Source of the DNA: Carallia brachiata
Lineage: Eukaryota > Streptophyta > Magnoliopsida > Malpighiales > Rhizophoraceae
Direction: 5' to 3'
Assembly (NCBI GenBank): GCA_021464245.1
Contig: JADCRB010000047.1
Location: 292,676 to 356,675, forward strand
DNA: 64,000 bases
How positions within the stretch are numbered: position 1 is the stretch's first letter; every line of letters starts with the position of its first letter. This document shows positions 1-12,497 of the stretch, piece after piece. A model generated the notes under the pieces. The model saw only the letters and a list, made by a program, of their open reading frames with translations. It did no database searches and had not been told where the DNA came from. Both the position numbers and the translations under genes were made by a program.

Positions 1-740
1 TATTAATTATTCAGAATAGAGTGAATCAAGCCACTAAATAAAAGGCTCTGCAGCAGAGATAGCCATGCAAGTCAGTAACTAAATTGCATCTCTTGGCCAA
101 TGTCATCACTAAATGGGCTATATTTGCCAAAAGTCATGTCCCACCATTCTCAGGAATCCATGGCAGTAGCTCCATGAGCACTGTGTACCCCAACAATGCC
201 ATCATGGCCGAGTTAACAAATCAAACCCTCAACCAAGAGCAATGTTATCTCACCATCCCTCAAATAAGGAGGATAGGAAACTGCAGGTAACTTTGTCATA
301 TCAGCAAGATTATAGCAACTTCACTGCTTCACAATTCAGCCACCAAGGATAAGAGCACATTTCCAATCTTGTTCCACAACCCATCCCAGCATCAGGAGTC
401 ACACACGCCTACACGACTCTCAGTCTAATGCAAATGTGTGATGCCAGCACTATTAACAAACCCCTTAAACAGTCAATGAAACTATAAGCACATAAATAAC
501 AAGTTCCACTTGTCCTTGAGTTTATAGGAATGATGCTTTTTTTTAACAAGTTCCATTTGTCCTTGAGTCCATTAAAAGCCAAGGAAAGACTCACAATATG
601 CAGCTATGTTATGATCCATTGTCTTTGAAAATAAAAATTACTACCAAATGACTGCTTCAGCTGCAAATAATACCTGGAACCCCAAAAGATAATAGCAAGA
701 AGTCGATATAAGTATGTGCAATAAAACCATTCTAACTTAC

Positions 741-3700
741 TGATCCTTTTACTGCCACATCAAGGTCTGCATCATCAAATACTATGCAGGGAGCATTGCC
801 ACCGAGTTCCAAGGATACCTAAAATTAGAGGGAAAAAAGGCAATCAGCCATAAGGGGATTTCTAAAACTTCATTTGCTAGCATGTCTTTTCATTCTTGTC
901 ATACCCTCTTAACAGTCCCAGCAGCACCTTCCATCAACTTCTTTCCCACTGCCGTTGAACCAGTGAATGTTATCTTCCTTACCTGAGGCAGACTTAATAA
1001 ATCATTGGATAAAAAGAATCCCAAGCAAGAAGATTAATTCAAGCTGTCATGTCATGTGGAAAAAATTAATTGAATGTTTAAGGGGTAGAAACCTTTGTAC
1101 TTGAAAGCAAAGCATCACCAATTGCGGGAGCATTTCCCATAACAACATTCAGAACACCCTAGAGCATGAAGAGAAAAATTGTTAGTGGCAAATGAAGATA
1201 AAATGTGTTAGAAGTAAATAATAATCCAAAAAATCAAATAGTTTTGAATTCGTAACACTATATTCCGTGTCCCAAAAAAGTAGCTAAAAGCGCAAATTTA
1301 AAGAGACTAAAATAGCTTCCTCCTCCATCATGATGCCATTCATAGTACAATTTGGCCAGGGACCAAATCCCATTGTTATATTTTCACACAAAGACATCCC
1401 AAGGCATAATGGTGGAGAAATGCAATTGTCCAAATACATGGCCTCACATCCATTTCCAGAAGTGCTAGATAGTATTCCACCATAACTTGTTATGACATAA
1501 ATCTAAGAACTAAGCTCTAACTAACATGATAATGACAATAATAAGAGTAATAGTGATAACAACAACAGCATAAATTACAGTATCAAAGATGATTATGACT
1601 ACAATGAAAACAATGATGATTGTAGGGCTTCGTGTCATAGCTCAAAAATGGCCTACCATAGTACCACTGCTAAAAGTTTAATAACTGCAAAACCAACTAT
1701 TAGAATCCCATTATTTAATAGTTTCAAGTATTTGGACACTGAAAATCGGATCTACATTTTCAAGTATCCTCTTTTGCAACGAGTGCTTCCACCCAGAACT
1801 TCAAGAACCAAGGAAGGTGCATGCCTCAACCATAAATTGTTGATATTTCTCAACTTCTGCCAGGGACATAACACTCTAAATGATCAACCAGCCAAAATGC
1901 AGGCAGCTGCTGCTCATAAGTTTCAGCCAATAGTATTTCAAAGAAAGAACCTCGCACCAGTCAGTTCTCGGTTGCAAATAAATTATCTTATGACGACAAC
2001 TGACAAAAGCTTGTGGGTTGTGCCTCGGGAATTGTAGATTACCAAGGCCAAGCATTTCCAATAACCTATAGAAATACACATAAAATTACCGGTGGAATTC
2101 CAGCTTGAAGTGCTAGTTCAGCTGCTGCTAAAGCTGTGAGAGGCGTTAGTTCAGAGGGTTTCACAACCACCGTACAACCAGCTGCAAGGGCAGGACCAAC
2201 CTGTGGACAACACAAAAAGGAGCATCATTTTGTCAAAACTGAAAATATTTGCAGAAGCTTAGGCCCAACAAATTAAATGGATCACAAGAGGGAAGAAGAA
2301 AACAACACTTAATGGGCTTTAAGACACCACATCTTACCAAAAACCTTAAGGCTTAGGTTATGGGTCTTCTAATCACACTTATATGTTACTTTACTTCTTC
2401 CTTTCTTTCCAATATGGGACTTATATCCTATAATTTAACAAAAACCATCAAAAAATTTTAACCAAATTTTTTTATTTTTCGTTGGGTGTATTGGGGTGGG
2501 GGGGGTGGGTGTTTCTCTTGCCCATCACACATTGAACACACCTTTCGTGTAATCATAGCCAAGGGAAAGTTCCAGGGAGTAATTGCTCCAACAACACCCA
2601 CAGGCTGCAAAAGAAACCCAGAATGAGTGACACAGTAAAACAGATTGCACAGTAGCAACCAGCATTGGGAACATATAAACAACTCTCTGCAAGAAAGCTG
2701 TATGAGGAATAATCAATTGAAATGAAGGCAAAATCCTGGATTGCTACACAGAAAGGGGTTCCATCCCAAGTTCAGATCTTGCAAACCATAATTTTAGGGA
2801 CATGGATCTCTAAGTTTATCATGTTCTATGATCCTTTTGCCCACTTTTCTAATCAGTTGATTTCTTTAACATAAATTAACTAATAGATTTTTAAAACTGG
2901 AAAATTTAATAAGTGCTGCTGTTCCTCTTGTCTCTTCTAATGCCTTCTGATTCTCATGAAATTCAAAACCCTCTAAAATTTTCTTCAATTCCCTTTGTCT
3001 TTTTACCCTGTTATTCATCTTTTATTTCTTCTGTTTGACAGTGCAATTTTCTCATGTCTCTGCATTAAAATAACATAAAAATTCTACACATTTATACAGA
3101 AAAGCAGGATAGTGTTGAAGGAGCTTATCTCAACAAAGGTAGAATTGTTATTTATTTTTCCACTTTTATTAACCAATGGATTATAGAAATTATTAAAAAT
3201 TGTTGTTCCTGTTGTCTCTTGTAATGGCTTTCAAATACCCTCTTGCCTTTTTACATAGCCCATTTGTATGTTTGTCTGCTAATCTTCTTTCCTTTCTTCT
3301 GCTTGATAGTGTAAATTCATAAGCTCTATCATTTCTCTATTTAATAAATACATACAAATGCTACACATTTAGACCAAACTGCCTGAAAATGCTATTGGAG
3401 CTTATCCCAACAAAGGTAGAAATATTTTCTAATTTATTACGGACAATCAAGGCATCAAACGAACTAATTAACTCATATATGATATTGAAAGAACTTAGAG
3501 GATCAATGGCAAATCCTGTCACCTGCTTTAGAACAAATAGCCGACGATCGCCAAGAGTTGCTGGAATTACGTCACCATATACACGTTTAGCTTCCTCCGC
3601 AAAAAACTCAATAAAACTGGCTCCATAGTTTACCTGGTATTTGAAGGTTAAAGTCAGATTTGCGTCAACTAGCAAGTACTCACAAGAGAACACATGGCCA

Positions 3701-5920
3701 AAGGCCCTCTCTCACAGTTCTCCCAGAAAAGTTTTAATAGTAATACCTCACCCACGGCTTCTTTTAATGGTTTCCCTTGCTCTAAAGTCATCAGTTGTCC
3801 AAGCTCTTCTTTGTGGGCAATTAGTAGGTCATACCTTGAAAAGTTATGTAAATGAATAATATGAAAATCAGAAAAGCATATAATAATAACATTTTCATTA
3901 TAGGCTATAATTATTTTCAAACCCTTATCATTTGACAGTCTCTGCAAAAGCAAATGACTCAGAAATCGTAAGGTAAATACTGTACCATTTTCTTAAATGT
4001 TTGCTTCTCTCAGCAGCTGTGAGTTTGCTCCATGCTACATAGTTAAGGAATCAATAAACAAGATGTTTTACAAGTGCACACAGTTTGGATTCCAGTAGTA
4101 AACACAAGTCCAAAAAAATTGCATGCCATGTTAGATGTTGTGACACCTAAATCTGCAAATATTAATGCTAACCAAGAAGAAAAATTGAAAGGACACATCT
4201 TTAAAACAAGAACAATCAGGGCATTAGTAACTCTGTAGAATCTGTGATAGGAAGTCAAGCATCAACAGGATAACAAGCAGTTGAAGTTTGGCAACCAAGT
4301 TCTTTGGGTGGCATTCTAGTTAAAAGGATTATCATATTCAATTTTAAAATACTCTAAACACAGCATATATATTCGGAAAATCATATCTAAACTAAAAGTT
4401 CATGCCAGTCTAAAGTTTCGTACAAGAAAATGCATCATATGCAGAAGATATCGCATCATTTGTCTCCTTCGCACCCATGCAAGGCACATCGACAATCACT
4501 TCACCAGTTGCTGGATTGCAAACCTGTTATGACACGCAAAACACATGTGAATGTTTGACAGAAACGAACTCCACAGGTACCATAACGACCATAGTTCCAA
4601 CAGGAGACAATTGGATGCAGGGATTGTATCATGGAATCATTGTCTCTACCAAAAGAGGATAAATCAGTTGGACCTGCATCCATCAACGTCTCAAAAGAAT
4701 ATGTTTTGTTTTTCTTTCGTCTCTCTCAAGACAATCTAAAAGCACTCTTTACCCTCCCGGATGATTTTAAAATACTTAATGAAAGAACAAAACATGGGTG
4801 CCGCATCCTTTCTTCATCCATACTCGTGGATAATTTCAAAGATAAAAGAACCTCCAGAGTTAAAAAGATATTGCTTTCAGACAGCACAACAAAAAACGCA
4901 GTAGATGCCAAGAAATCCAGAAATCCCAATCAAAGGAGTCTAACACTCGTTAATCATAATAACCTAGACGCCAAGAACAGCTTCCATTATATGAATTATT
5001 AATTAATTAAAGTAATATGTCTAGTGCGAGCGACACCAAGAAACAAACAATGAAAAGTGCACGGCCAAGAAAGACGACAGGCAGGCAAGGGGAGCAAAAG
5101 AAGAAAGAAGAAGAAATCTTTGGGAAGAAAATTCATTCATTCATTAATTCATTCGTTCAAGGGAAAAAAAAAAAGACCAAAAGAAAAAGAAAGTAGGAAT
5201 GGGGAGGGGAGAGGTGACCTGAAGAGTTTTTCCGTCATAAGCATGGGTCCAATTGCCTCCAATAAGCGCCTGGCTCTTTAATAGCCCACTACTGCTGAGC
5301 CTAGAAGCGACGCTCTCCGTCTTCGTACTCATCTGGCACAAACACACGCCCACAAAATTCAATTCTAACGTATTTGACCGGAAATCCCAAATCGTCAAGA
5401 AATCAAGAAATCAAAAAAGAATAAAAAAATGTAGACTAATCTTGACGACGATAATCAATCAATCAATGATCGATCGATCGATCATGTGTTTGTATTTGCC
5501 AGAAAAATGATAGTTTTTTCTGTTGCGACAATCAATCTTTTCTTTGTGTTTAGAACCAAACAAAAACATAAAAAGAAATAAAACACCGTAATCGCAACAA
5601 ATAGCATAGCAGTAAGAGAGAGGGCCACAAACAATCAGATCAAGAAACGGAAGAAATGGAATTTGAAATCAAAGATCACTAGCTATCCAGTAGTAGTCTT
5701 AGCCGCCGAAGTGAAGTGGCAATGAAGAGAGAAAGAACGAACAGAAAGAAACAGAAATATAACGATGCGTAAGTACATATCGGCGGAGAGAGCAAACGGA
5801 GACGGCTGCGGCTGCGCGCTTGTTGACGAAACAAGACGAAGAAGAGGAATAAGAAGAAGAAGGAGAAGCGAAGAGAAGGCGGCGAAGCATTAATTTCCTC
5901 ACACTCACACTCATGCTCAT
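741..5920 (-). CDS. ALDH5F1: Succinate-semialdehyde dehydrogenase, mitochondrial (5' part, exons 1-11; 3' end outside window)
   Basis: Oxidises succinic semialdehyde to succinate with NAD+ in the mitochondrial GABA shunt. Exons on the minus strand: 5777-5920, 5219-5332, 4424-4523, 3986-4034, 3747-3834, 3523-3633, 2542-2604, 2090-2200, 1093-1158, 905-982, 741-818. These join without a stop into 334 codons, with GT-AG introns and matching phases throughout. The N-terminus (about residues 1-48) is rich in Arg and Ser and looks like a mitochondrial presequence. Aldehyde dehydrogenase motifs are present: PWNFPL near residue 212, the cofactor-loop motif FTGSTAVGK near 288, and LELGGNAP near 311, which carries the general-base Glu. 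The catalytic Cys exon and C-terminus lie left of base 1. The family is about 530 aa, so roughly 60 per cent is here. Bases 1-740 are intron 11. I took the first ATG giving the basic presequence; an upstream in-frame start at 5956 is possible. Family identity is firm. Confidence 0.93.
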
Positions 5921-6560
5921 CTGCTTCTTTCTTTTCTTTCTTTCTCTTGCTTTCACTCAGTTCAGTTGCGGAGCGGAAGTCCCATTGCTTGCTAGTAGTT
6001 ATATTATTAGTTAAGGAATAATGTATATGGATTAATATTTGTTGTGTTAATTTTTATTTTAAATAGAACAGTAGTTGTTATTTTTAAATAAAAATTAATA
6101 TTTTTATAAAATTTATTATTTTTACGTTTTAAAAATATTAATTATAATTTTAAAAATAATAAACGAAATTTATTTTAAAACAAAACTCATAATATCTTAC
6201 CGGACAGGTAAACTTACTCATCAGTGAAAAGTGAAATAGAAGTAAGAAAGATGCTGCCGCTAAAAACCAAGAAGATGCCCACCGGCGACAGTCGCTGGCT
6301 GGATTAGTGATGCGACACCCTTATCGAGGAAAAATAAATTAAAAAAATAAAAAAATAAACTAATTCTTGTTTTCGGTTTCTTTTCTTTTTCTTTATTTTT
6401 TTTAATTTTCTTATGATTTTTTTTTGGGTACATTAACAACATATTAAAGATCAAAAACTAATGTTTAACACAAAAGCAACAATCTCTTTTTTCTGTTAAA
6501 AAAAAAAAAAAACCAACAGTCTCCTTAATTAAGTTGCTTAAATTTCTTTTTTTTTTTTTG
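5535..6560. repeat. Segmental duplication, copy A (SSADH exon 1 and upstream region)
   Basis: This stretch covers SSADH intron 1 sequence, exon 1 and about 600 bp upstream. It is recognisably repeated at 7157-7657 and continues at 13322-13820. Matching landmarks include the TTTCTTTGTGTTTA motif, the AGATCAAGAAACGG motif, the exon itself, the GATTAGTGATGC motif near 6303 (13434 in the other copy) and the ACTAATGTTTAA motif near 6458. Copies differ by many substitutions and small indels, so the duplication is much older than the copia insertion that splits copy B. Beyond exon 1, bases 6000-6240 and 6560-7150 are AT-rich with no coding signal. Confidence 0.8.
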
Positions 6561-7428
6561 TAAAAATAATTATAATGTATTTGACCTTATTTTGGGCTGA
6601 CAACATTATACTCATATTTGCAGGCATTCCGACTACATTTAGATCAGTGTCCGAGTTTCGGATACTTCTTAAAATTGAGACATTAAGACATAAATATATC
6701 ACCTTGTTAAAAATTAATATTGGATTTGAACTTGTAATTTGTTAAATTAAAATCTCGTACACTGATCATTTTATCGCATCGCTTGGAGGTAGAGGTATTA
6801 AAATGAATCGTTTAGTCTAATTAATTTAAATTTAAATTATTTTGGGTGGAGTTAGTTCAAGTCAAGTTACTTTTACACCATTTTAAATTAAGTTACTTCA
6901 ATTTCAAATCAACTTATGAGTTAGTCATGTTATCAAAATTGGCTTGTATAAAAAAAATTATTAAAAATTTAAAAAATTCCAAAAATTTTCTAACAAATTC
7001 TTAAAAAATAAATAAATATATATATATATAGAATCAAAAACTCATTCAAGAAATTTTAAAAAAAATTAAAACCTCAAAAAAAAATTATAAAAATAAAAGA
7101 TTTAATAAAAATAATAGTATCCATAACACAAAACATATGATTCAAATGTTACTTATAATCTTTTCTTTGTGTTTATAACCAAACAAACAAAAACGTAATC
7201 ACAACAAATAGCCATAAGAGGGAGGGCTCCAACCAGATCAAGAAACGGAAAATTTTCCCCTTTAATCTCTCTCCCTAAAGTCTCTCTCAGTCTGTCTCTT
7301 TAGCAATCAGGCATGGAATTGGAAATCAAAGATCACTAGCTATCTAGTAGTCTTAGCGGCGGAAATGAAGTGGCTATGAACAAGAAAGAAATAACAGAAA
7401 GGAGAGAAATATAACGATGCGTAGGTAC

Positions 7429-7566
7429 GCATTGGCGGAGAGAACAAATGGAGATGGCGGCGGCACGCTTGTCGACGAAACAAGACGAAGAAGAGGAAGA
7501 AGAAGAAGAAGCGAAGAGAAGGCGGCGAAGCATTAGTCTCCTCGTACTCACACTCATCATGCTCAT
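7429..7566 (-). pseudogene. Duplicated SSADH first exon, reading frame and splice donor preserved
   Basis: An ATG-initiated 138-bp stretch encodes 46 residues starting [19 protein letters not shown], clearly homologous to the genuine first exon at 5777-5920. It ends at CAATGC followed by GTACCTACG, the same phase-0 donor position as in the real exon. It has no stop codon or frameshift. It lies 1.5 kb upstream of the real exon 1 on the same strand, and the next exon able to accept it is SSADH exon 2 at 5332. It may be a dead exon copy or an alternative first exon encoding a variant presequence. I class it as pseudogene because nothing in the sequence alone proves use. Confidence 0.75.
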
Positions 7567-7657
7567 CCGCTTCTTTCTTTTTCTTTATTTTCTTTCTTTC
7601 TTTCACCCGGTTCAGTTTGCGGAGCGGAAGTCCACCACTTGCTTGCTAGTAGACTAG

Positions 7658-8469
7658 TGTTGGGGAAAGGATATGATTACAATAATTACTGATATCAACA
7701 CAGCAACCAAACAGGCCCCGGTCCCGGATCTGTCCTCTTTCCCTACGGATTAATAAATAGACAGGATACTAATTTTACCAGTACTAACAATCACCAACCA
7801 AGCAGTAATAATCAGCAGAAAAATAATAATATCGAGACACCAGAATTTTTACGTGGAAAACTCCCCGATATGGAGAGAAAAACCACGGGACGCTAGTCCA
7901 GCAAAACTTCCACTATGTAATGGGATCACAGTACAGTCTTTCCAGTACACAACCAGAGTTCACCTATACGTACTAGAAATTCATCAAGAAACACATTCTT
8001 GGTTCACCAATTCTCTACAATATCATCACACAGACGATATGCTACCAGAAAACGAGAACAATCTCACCAAATGGTGGAACTACAGTAGAACCCGGAGGGA
8101 CTAATGGAAGATCTGAACCGTTGGATGTGTAGAGCACGTTCCCAGGATGAACATACTGAAAAATGGGCTCGATCGGAGCAAAATCCACCGTTGGATCTTC
8201 TGGAATGGCTCCCTTTCTTCTTCCTCTTCTTCTTCCCCGAGCTCCTCCTCTCTCTTCTGGTTTTCTTTTTATTTTTTTTTCTCTCTTCTCTCTCACACAC
8301 ACATGCCACACTCTTCTCTTTCTTCTTATCTTTCTTTTTCTTCTTTCTTTATTCTTTTTTCTCTCCATTGTCTCCCACTCTCTCAATTCTTTATTCTTCC
8401 TTTTTCTTATTTTATTCCACTCACTCTCTCTCCATTATTTATTCTTCTTTATTTGGGGTTGACCCCACA
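7658..8469 (-). repeat. 3' LTR of the copia element
   Basis: 812-bp LTR, 3' relative to the minus-strand element. Its outer end lies 91 bp upstream of the duplicated SSADH exon 1 start codon at 7566 and in the same orientation. The inner half on the plus strand is an extended CT-rich tract (8210-8450). Confidence 0.95.
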
Positions 8470-8487
8470 ATTCTCCCCCTCAAGCCC
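8470..8487 (-). other. Polypurine tract next to the 3' LTR
   Basis: Minus-strand GGGCTTGAGGGGGAGAAT directly abuts the 3' LTR, the expected site for plus-strand priming. The pol stop codon (8480-8482) overlaps it. Confidence 0.85.
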
Positions 8488-11400
8488 AAATAGGGAGTTG
8501 GGTCATACCTGCTGTCTTCCTGCAGTAAGCAAACTTCTCGGTAGACAAAGCTTTAGTCATCATATCTGAACCATTCTCGTCAGTATGGATCTTCTCAAGG
8601 TTGAATTGCTTCATCTCCAAGGCATCTCGAATCCAATGTATCTCACATCAACATGTTTGGATCTCGAGTGAAATGCAGGGTTCTTAGAAAGGTGAATGGC
8701 ACTCTGACTGTCACAATAGAGAGTATACTCCTCCTGCTCAAAACCAAGTTCCTGTAGGAACTTTTTCAACCATAGCAGCTCTTTGCTGGCTTCTGTTGCC
8801 GCTATGTACTCTGCTTCAGTAGTGGACAATGCAACACACTTTTGCAATTTGGATTGCCATGACACAGCTCCCCCTGAAAAAGTCATCAAATATCCGGAAG
8901 TGGACTTCCTGGAATCAATGTCACCTGCCATATCTGCATCTGTATATCCATCCAATACAGGATCACTATCACCAAAACATAAACAGAATCTGGAGGTGCC
9001 TCTGAGATACCTGAGTATCCATTTAACAGCTGACCAATGCTCTTTCCCGGGGTTGGAGAGAACCGACTAACAACGCCAACTGCATGAGCAATATCCGGCC
9101 TCGTGCACACCATGGCATACATCAGACTACCCACGGCGGATGCATAAGGAATCTTTTTCATCTCTTCCTCTTCCTCAATACTTTAGGACACTGTCTCACA
9201 CTTAGTTTGAAGTGACCTGCGAGTGGAGTACTAACCGGTTTTGCCTTGCTCATGTTGAACTTTTCAAGGACCTTTTCGATATATCTCTCCTGAGATAACC
9301 AAAGCTTCATTCTTCCTGTCCCGAATGATTCTCATACCAAGAATCTGTTTTGCCGTCCCAAATCTTTCATGGCAAAAGACTTGCTCAACTCTCCTTTCAA
9401 GCTAGCAATCTTCTTGGTGTCACGACCAAGAATCAACATATCATCCACATACAGCAGGAGAATAATAAAATCATCATCAGGAAATCTTTTCACAAACACA
9501 CAATGGTCAGAAGTAGTCTTACTGTAGCCATGATCTTCCATGAAGGAATCAAACTTCTTGTACCATTGTCTGGGTGCCTGCTTGAGCCCATAGAGACTTT
9601 TCTTCAACCTGCACACTAGCTGCTCTTTTCCCTTAGCTAGAAAACCCTCAGGTTGTTCCATGTAGATCTCCTCTTCTAAGTCACCATGGAGAAATGCAGT
9701 CTTCACGTCAAGCTGTTCAATCTCCAAATTTAGCTTGGCTGCTAAACCGAGGACAACCCGGATCGAAGACATCTTGACCACTGGAGAGAAGATCTCTTCA
9801 AAATCAATGCCTTTCTTCTGCTCAAAGCCCTTCACAACCAATCTTGCCTTGTACCTTGGTTGCGAGCTGCTTTCAACTGTCTTCAGCTTGAACACCCATT
9901 TGTTTTTGAGTGCTCTCTTGCCTTTAGGCAGCTTCACCAAGTCAAATGTGTAGTTCTCATGCAAGGAACTCATCTCTTCTTGCATGGCTTTCAACCACTC
10001 TCTTTTATGCTCACCAGAGCTGGCTTCTTCATAACTATCAGGCTCTCCCCCATCTGTAAGCAACAAAAACTCAGTAGGAGAATACTTCACTGAAGGTACA
10101 CGTGGCCTGGAAGATCTCCTCACTTCCTGCGGTGCCACTGCTGGTGCCTGTGGAATCTGTACTGGTTGCACATCTTCAACATCATGATCACCAGGTGTAG
10201 ATGCATCGGGTGTAGCATCATCTGCCTCTTGAGCATCTACCTCATGTGCATCAGGGTGGTGGAAGGTTGTTTCCCCTTGGCATTAATAATGTCTCTGATC
10301 TCTGACTGTGCATTCTGAGCCTTTTCAGGATCCCCAGAGAACTCATCTTCAATGAATACCACATCTCTGCTTCTGACAACTTTCTTGTCCACTGGATCCC
10401 ATAGCCTGTAGCCAAATTCCTCATGCCCATAACCCAGGAAGATACACTGCTTTGACTTCCCATCAAGCTTAGACCTCTCATCTTTCGGAATGTGAACAAA
10501 TGCCTTGCAGCCAAACACTCTCAAATGATCATATGAAACATCTTTCCCCTGCCACACCTTCTCGGGTACCTCCCCATCAAGAGGAACTGAAGGAGAAAGG
10601 TTGATTAAGTCGACTGCAGTTCTCATTGCCTCAGCCCAAAAGGATTTAGGAAGTTTAGCATGAGAGAGCATGCATCTGATCCTCTCAACTATAGTCCGGT
10701 TCATCCTTTCTGCTACCCCATTCTGCTGTGGAGTCTTGGGAACCGTCTTCTCAAGCTTGATGCCATGTTCTCTGCAATACTGCTCAAATGGACCCCGGTA
10801 CTCACCATTATCTGCTCTGACAGCTTTCAACTTCTGCCCTGTTTCTCTCTCAACACTAGCATGGAAGTGTCGGAATACATCAAGTACCTGATCCTTGGAC
10901 TTTAGCGGAAAAGTCCACACCTTCCTGGAATGATCATCAATAAAAGTAACAAAATACAATGCACCACCAAGAGATCTATCACCCATGGAGCAAACATCAG
11001 TATGAACCAAATCAAGAACATGTGATCTCCTATGTGAAACAGATCGCTGAAATGCAACTCTATGTTGTTTGCCTGCTAAGCAATGAGCACAAGTTTTAAG
11101 GGTTGTACCAGACAAAGGAATGACTTTCCTTTTGGTGAGAATGTCTAGTCCCTTCTCGCTCAAGTGACCAAGCCGCTGATGCCATAACTCAACTGAGGAG
11201 TCACCAATTGCATTAACTCCCCCTTGCACAATTTGGCCTCTGTCCTGTACAGAGAGTCTTTCTTCCCTTTTGCAATCAGGAGATTACCTCGGCTCAACTT
11301 CCACTTGCCACTGCGGAATTCACTGACATAGCCCTCATCATCAAGAACACCGGTGGATATCAAATTGAGTCGTACATCTGGAATATGCCTCACATCAGTA

Positions 11401-11640
11401 AGGATCAACTTGCAGCCAGTGTTAGTTTCCAAGCATATACTACCAATGCCAACAATTGGACACTCTGCCCCATTTCCCATCTTAACATGGCCATAACTGC
11501 CACCATGATAAGATGTGAAGAACTCTCTCTGAGACGTGCAATGGTATGTAGCCGCTGAATCAATTACCCAAGTGCAATCCTGGGATGTGAAATTAATGCA
11601 CACTCTCACTGACCACAATAGAAACATCCCCATCAGATGT
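8480..11640 (-). pseudogene. copia pol (protease, integrase, reverse transcriptase, RNase H), frameshifted
   Basis: Domains in order on the minus strand. The protease has WVIDSAATYH near 11560; the usual DSGA is DSAA here. The pre-integrase and integrase part (about 11190-10260) has the WHQRLGH and CAHC zinc residues and the DDE catalytic triad visible in HTDVCSM, RADNGEY and NGVAERMN. The reverse transcriptase has YVDDM near 9440. RNase H has YTDADMAGD, STTEAEY and YCDSQSA (about 8950-8710). The frame breaks near 11600, 11220, 10260, 9355 and 9180, and twice more between 9070 and 8610. The final residues end at 8480. It is a decayed but recent copy. Confidence 0.93.
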
Positions 11641-12436
11641 AGCTGCAACTGTATTTGCATCTTCTTTCTTCTCTTCACCTCGGTCTCTTGACTGATTTCT
11701 TTTGAATTTTCTGCACTCCTTTATGCCATGTCCGAGCTTTCCACAATAATAGCATCTCATTGACTTCCGAGACTTAGACTTGCCTCTTGACTTGTCACGG
11801 TTATCAGGATTGTTGGAGTTTCTTGTTCTACTCCTTCCTTGTCTCTGATTATCCCGTCTCTCTAACAAGTGCCTCGGAATGAGAAGTGAATCCCTGCTCT
11901 TTCCTTCTGGTCTCTTCATTGAACAAACTCTCTTTCACTGGAAGCATCAAGAGCTTGCCATTAGGAGCTGAATTGTTAAGTGCTACCACCAATGTCTCCC
12001 AGGTATCAGGTAATGTACCTAGAAGAATGCAGGCTTGCAATTCATCATCTAGTGAGATCCCCATTTTTGTCAACTGATTCACCAGATCTTGGAAGTTGTT
12101 CAAGTGCTCAGCCATACTGTTACCATCCGGTACCTCATATTCACAAGTCTTTTGACAAAGACTTTATTCTGAGCTGTCTTCCGTTCATACAAACTGGCCA
12201 ATTTATCCCACAAGACCTTCGCATTAGTCTCCTGAGACACATGGTGAAACACACTGTTATCAATCCATTGCCGAATCATACCGACAGTTTTTCTGTTCAG
12301 TCTCTCCCATTCTTTCGCATCCTTGTCTGTTGGTTTGGCTTTATCTCCTTCTATAGGGTCATACAAATCCCTAAAAGAGAATATCCTCCATCCTCGGCTT
12401 CCATATCGAATAATTGGAGGCTGTCAATTTAAACAT
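11593..12436 (-). pseudogene. copia gag, frameshifted
   Basis: Capsid-like polyprotein of the copia element. It starts with ATG at 12436 and the typical copia gag opening NYSIWKPRMEDIL. Later parts read WDKLASLYERK and LPDTWETLVVAL, then a basic region and a CCHC zinc knuckle (CYYCGKLGHGIKEC) near 11740. The frame is interrupted near 12370 by a stop plus shift, near 12130, and between 11850 and 11920. No single uninterrupted frame exists. Domains and order are otherwise normal for the family. Confidence 0.9.
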
Positions 12437-12484
12437 GCTGGTACTACTTCTTCCATTTAATTAATCCCAAACACAGAACCCAAA

Positions 12485-12496
12485 GCTCTGATACCA
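12485..12496 (-). other. Primer-binding site (initiator tRNA-Met)
   Basis: Read on the minus strand, TGGTATCAGAGC lies one base inside the 5' LTR. This is the standard complement of the 3' end of plant initiator methionine tRNA used by copia elements. Confidence 0.95.
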
Positions 12497-12497
12497 C

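Noticed and set aside
84..290. 68-codon plus-strand frame
   Set aside because: It lies in SSADH intron 11 on the opposite strand with no recognisable motif.
1648..2037. 129-codon plus-strand frame
   Set aside because: It lies in SSADH intron 8 and has no domain or codon pattern of a real gene.
4380..4424. Apparent stop codon shortly after SSADH exon 3, suggesting a pseudogene
   Set aside because: A GT donor at 4423 and a small 49-bp exon at 3986-4034 restore the frame exactly (DAFSS then [10 protein letters not shown]), so the gene is intact here.
8042..8569. Open frames on both strands rich in Ser/Phe or Arg/Lys
   Set aside because: They lie in the CT-rich part of the copia LTR. The same frames recur at 12882-13505 in the other LTR.
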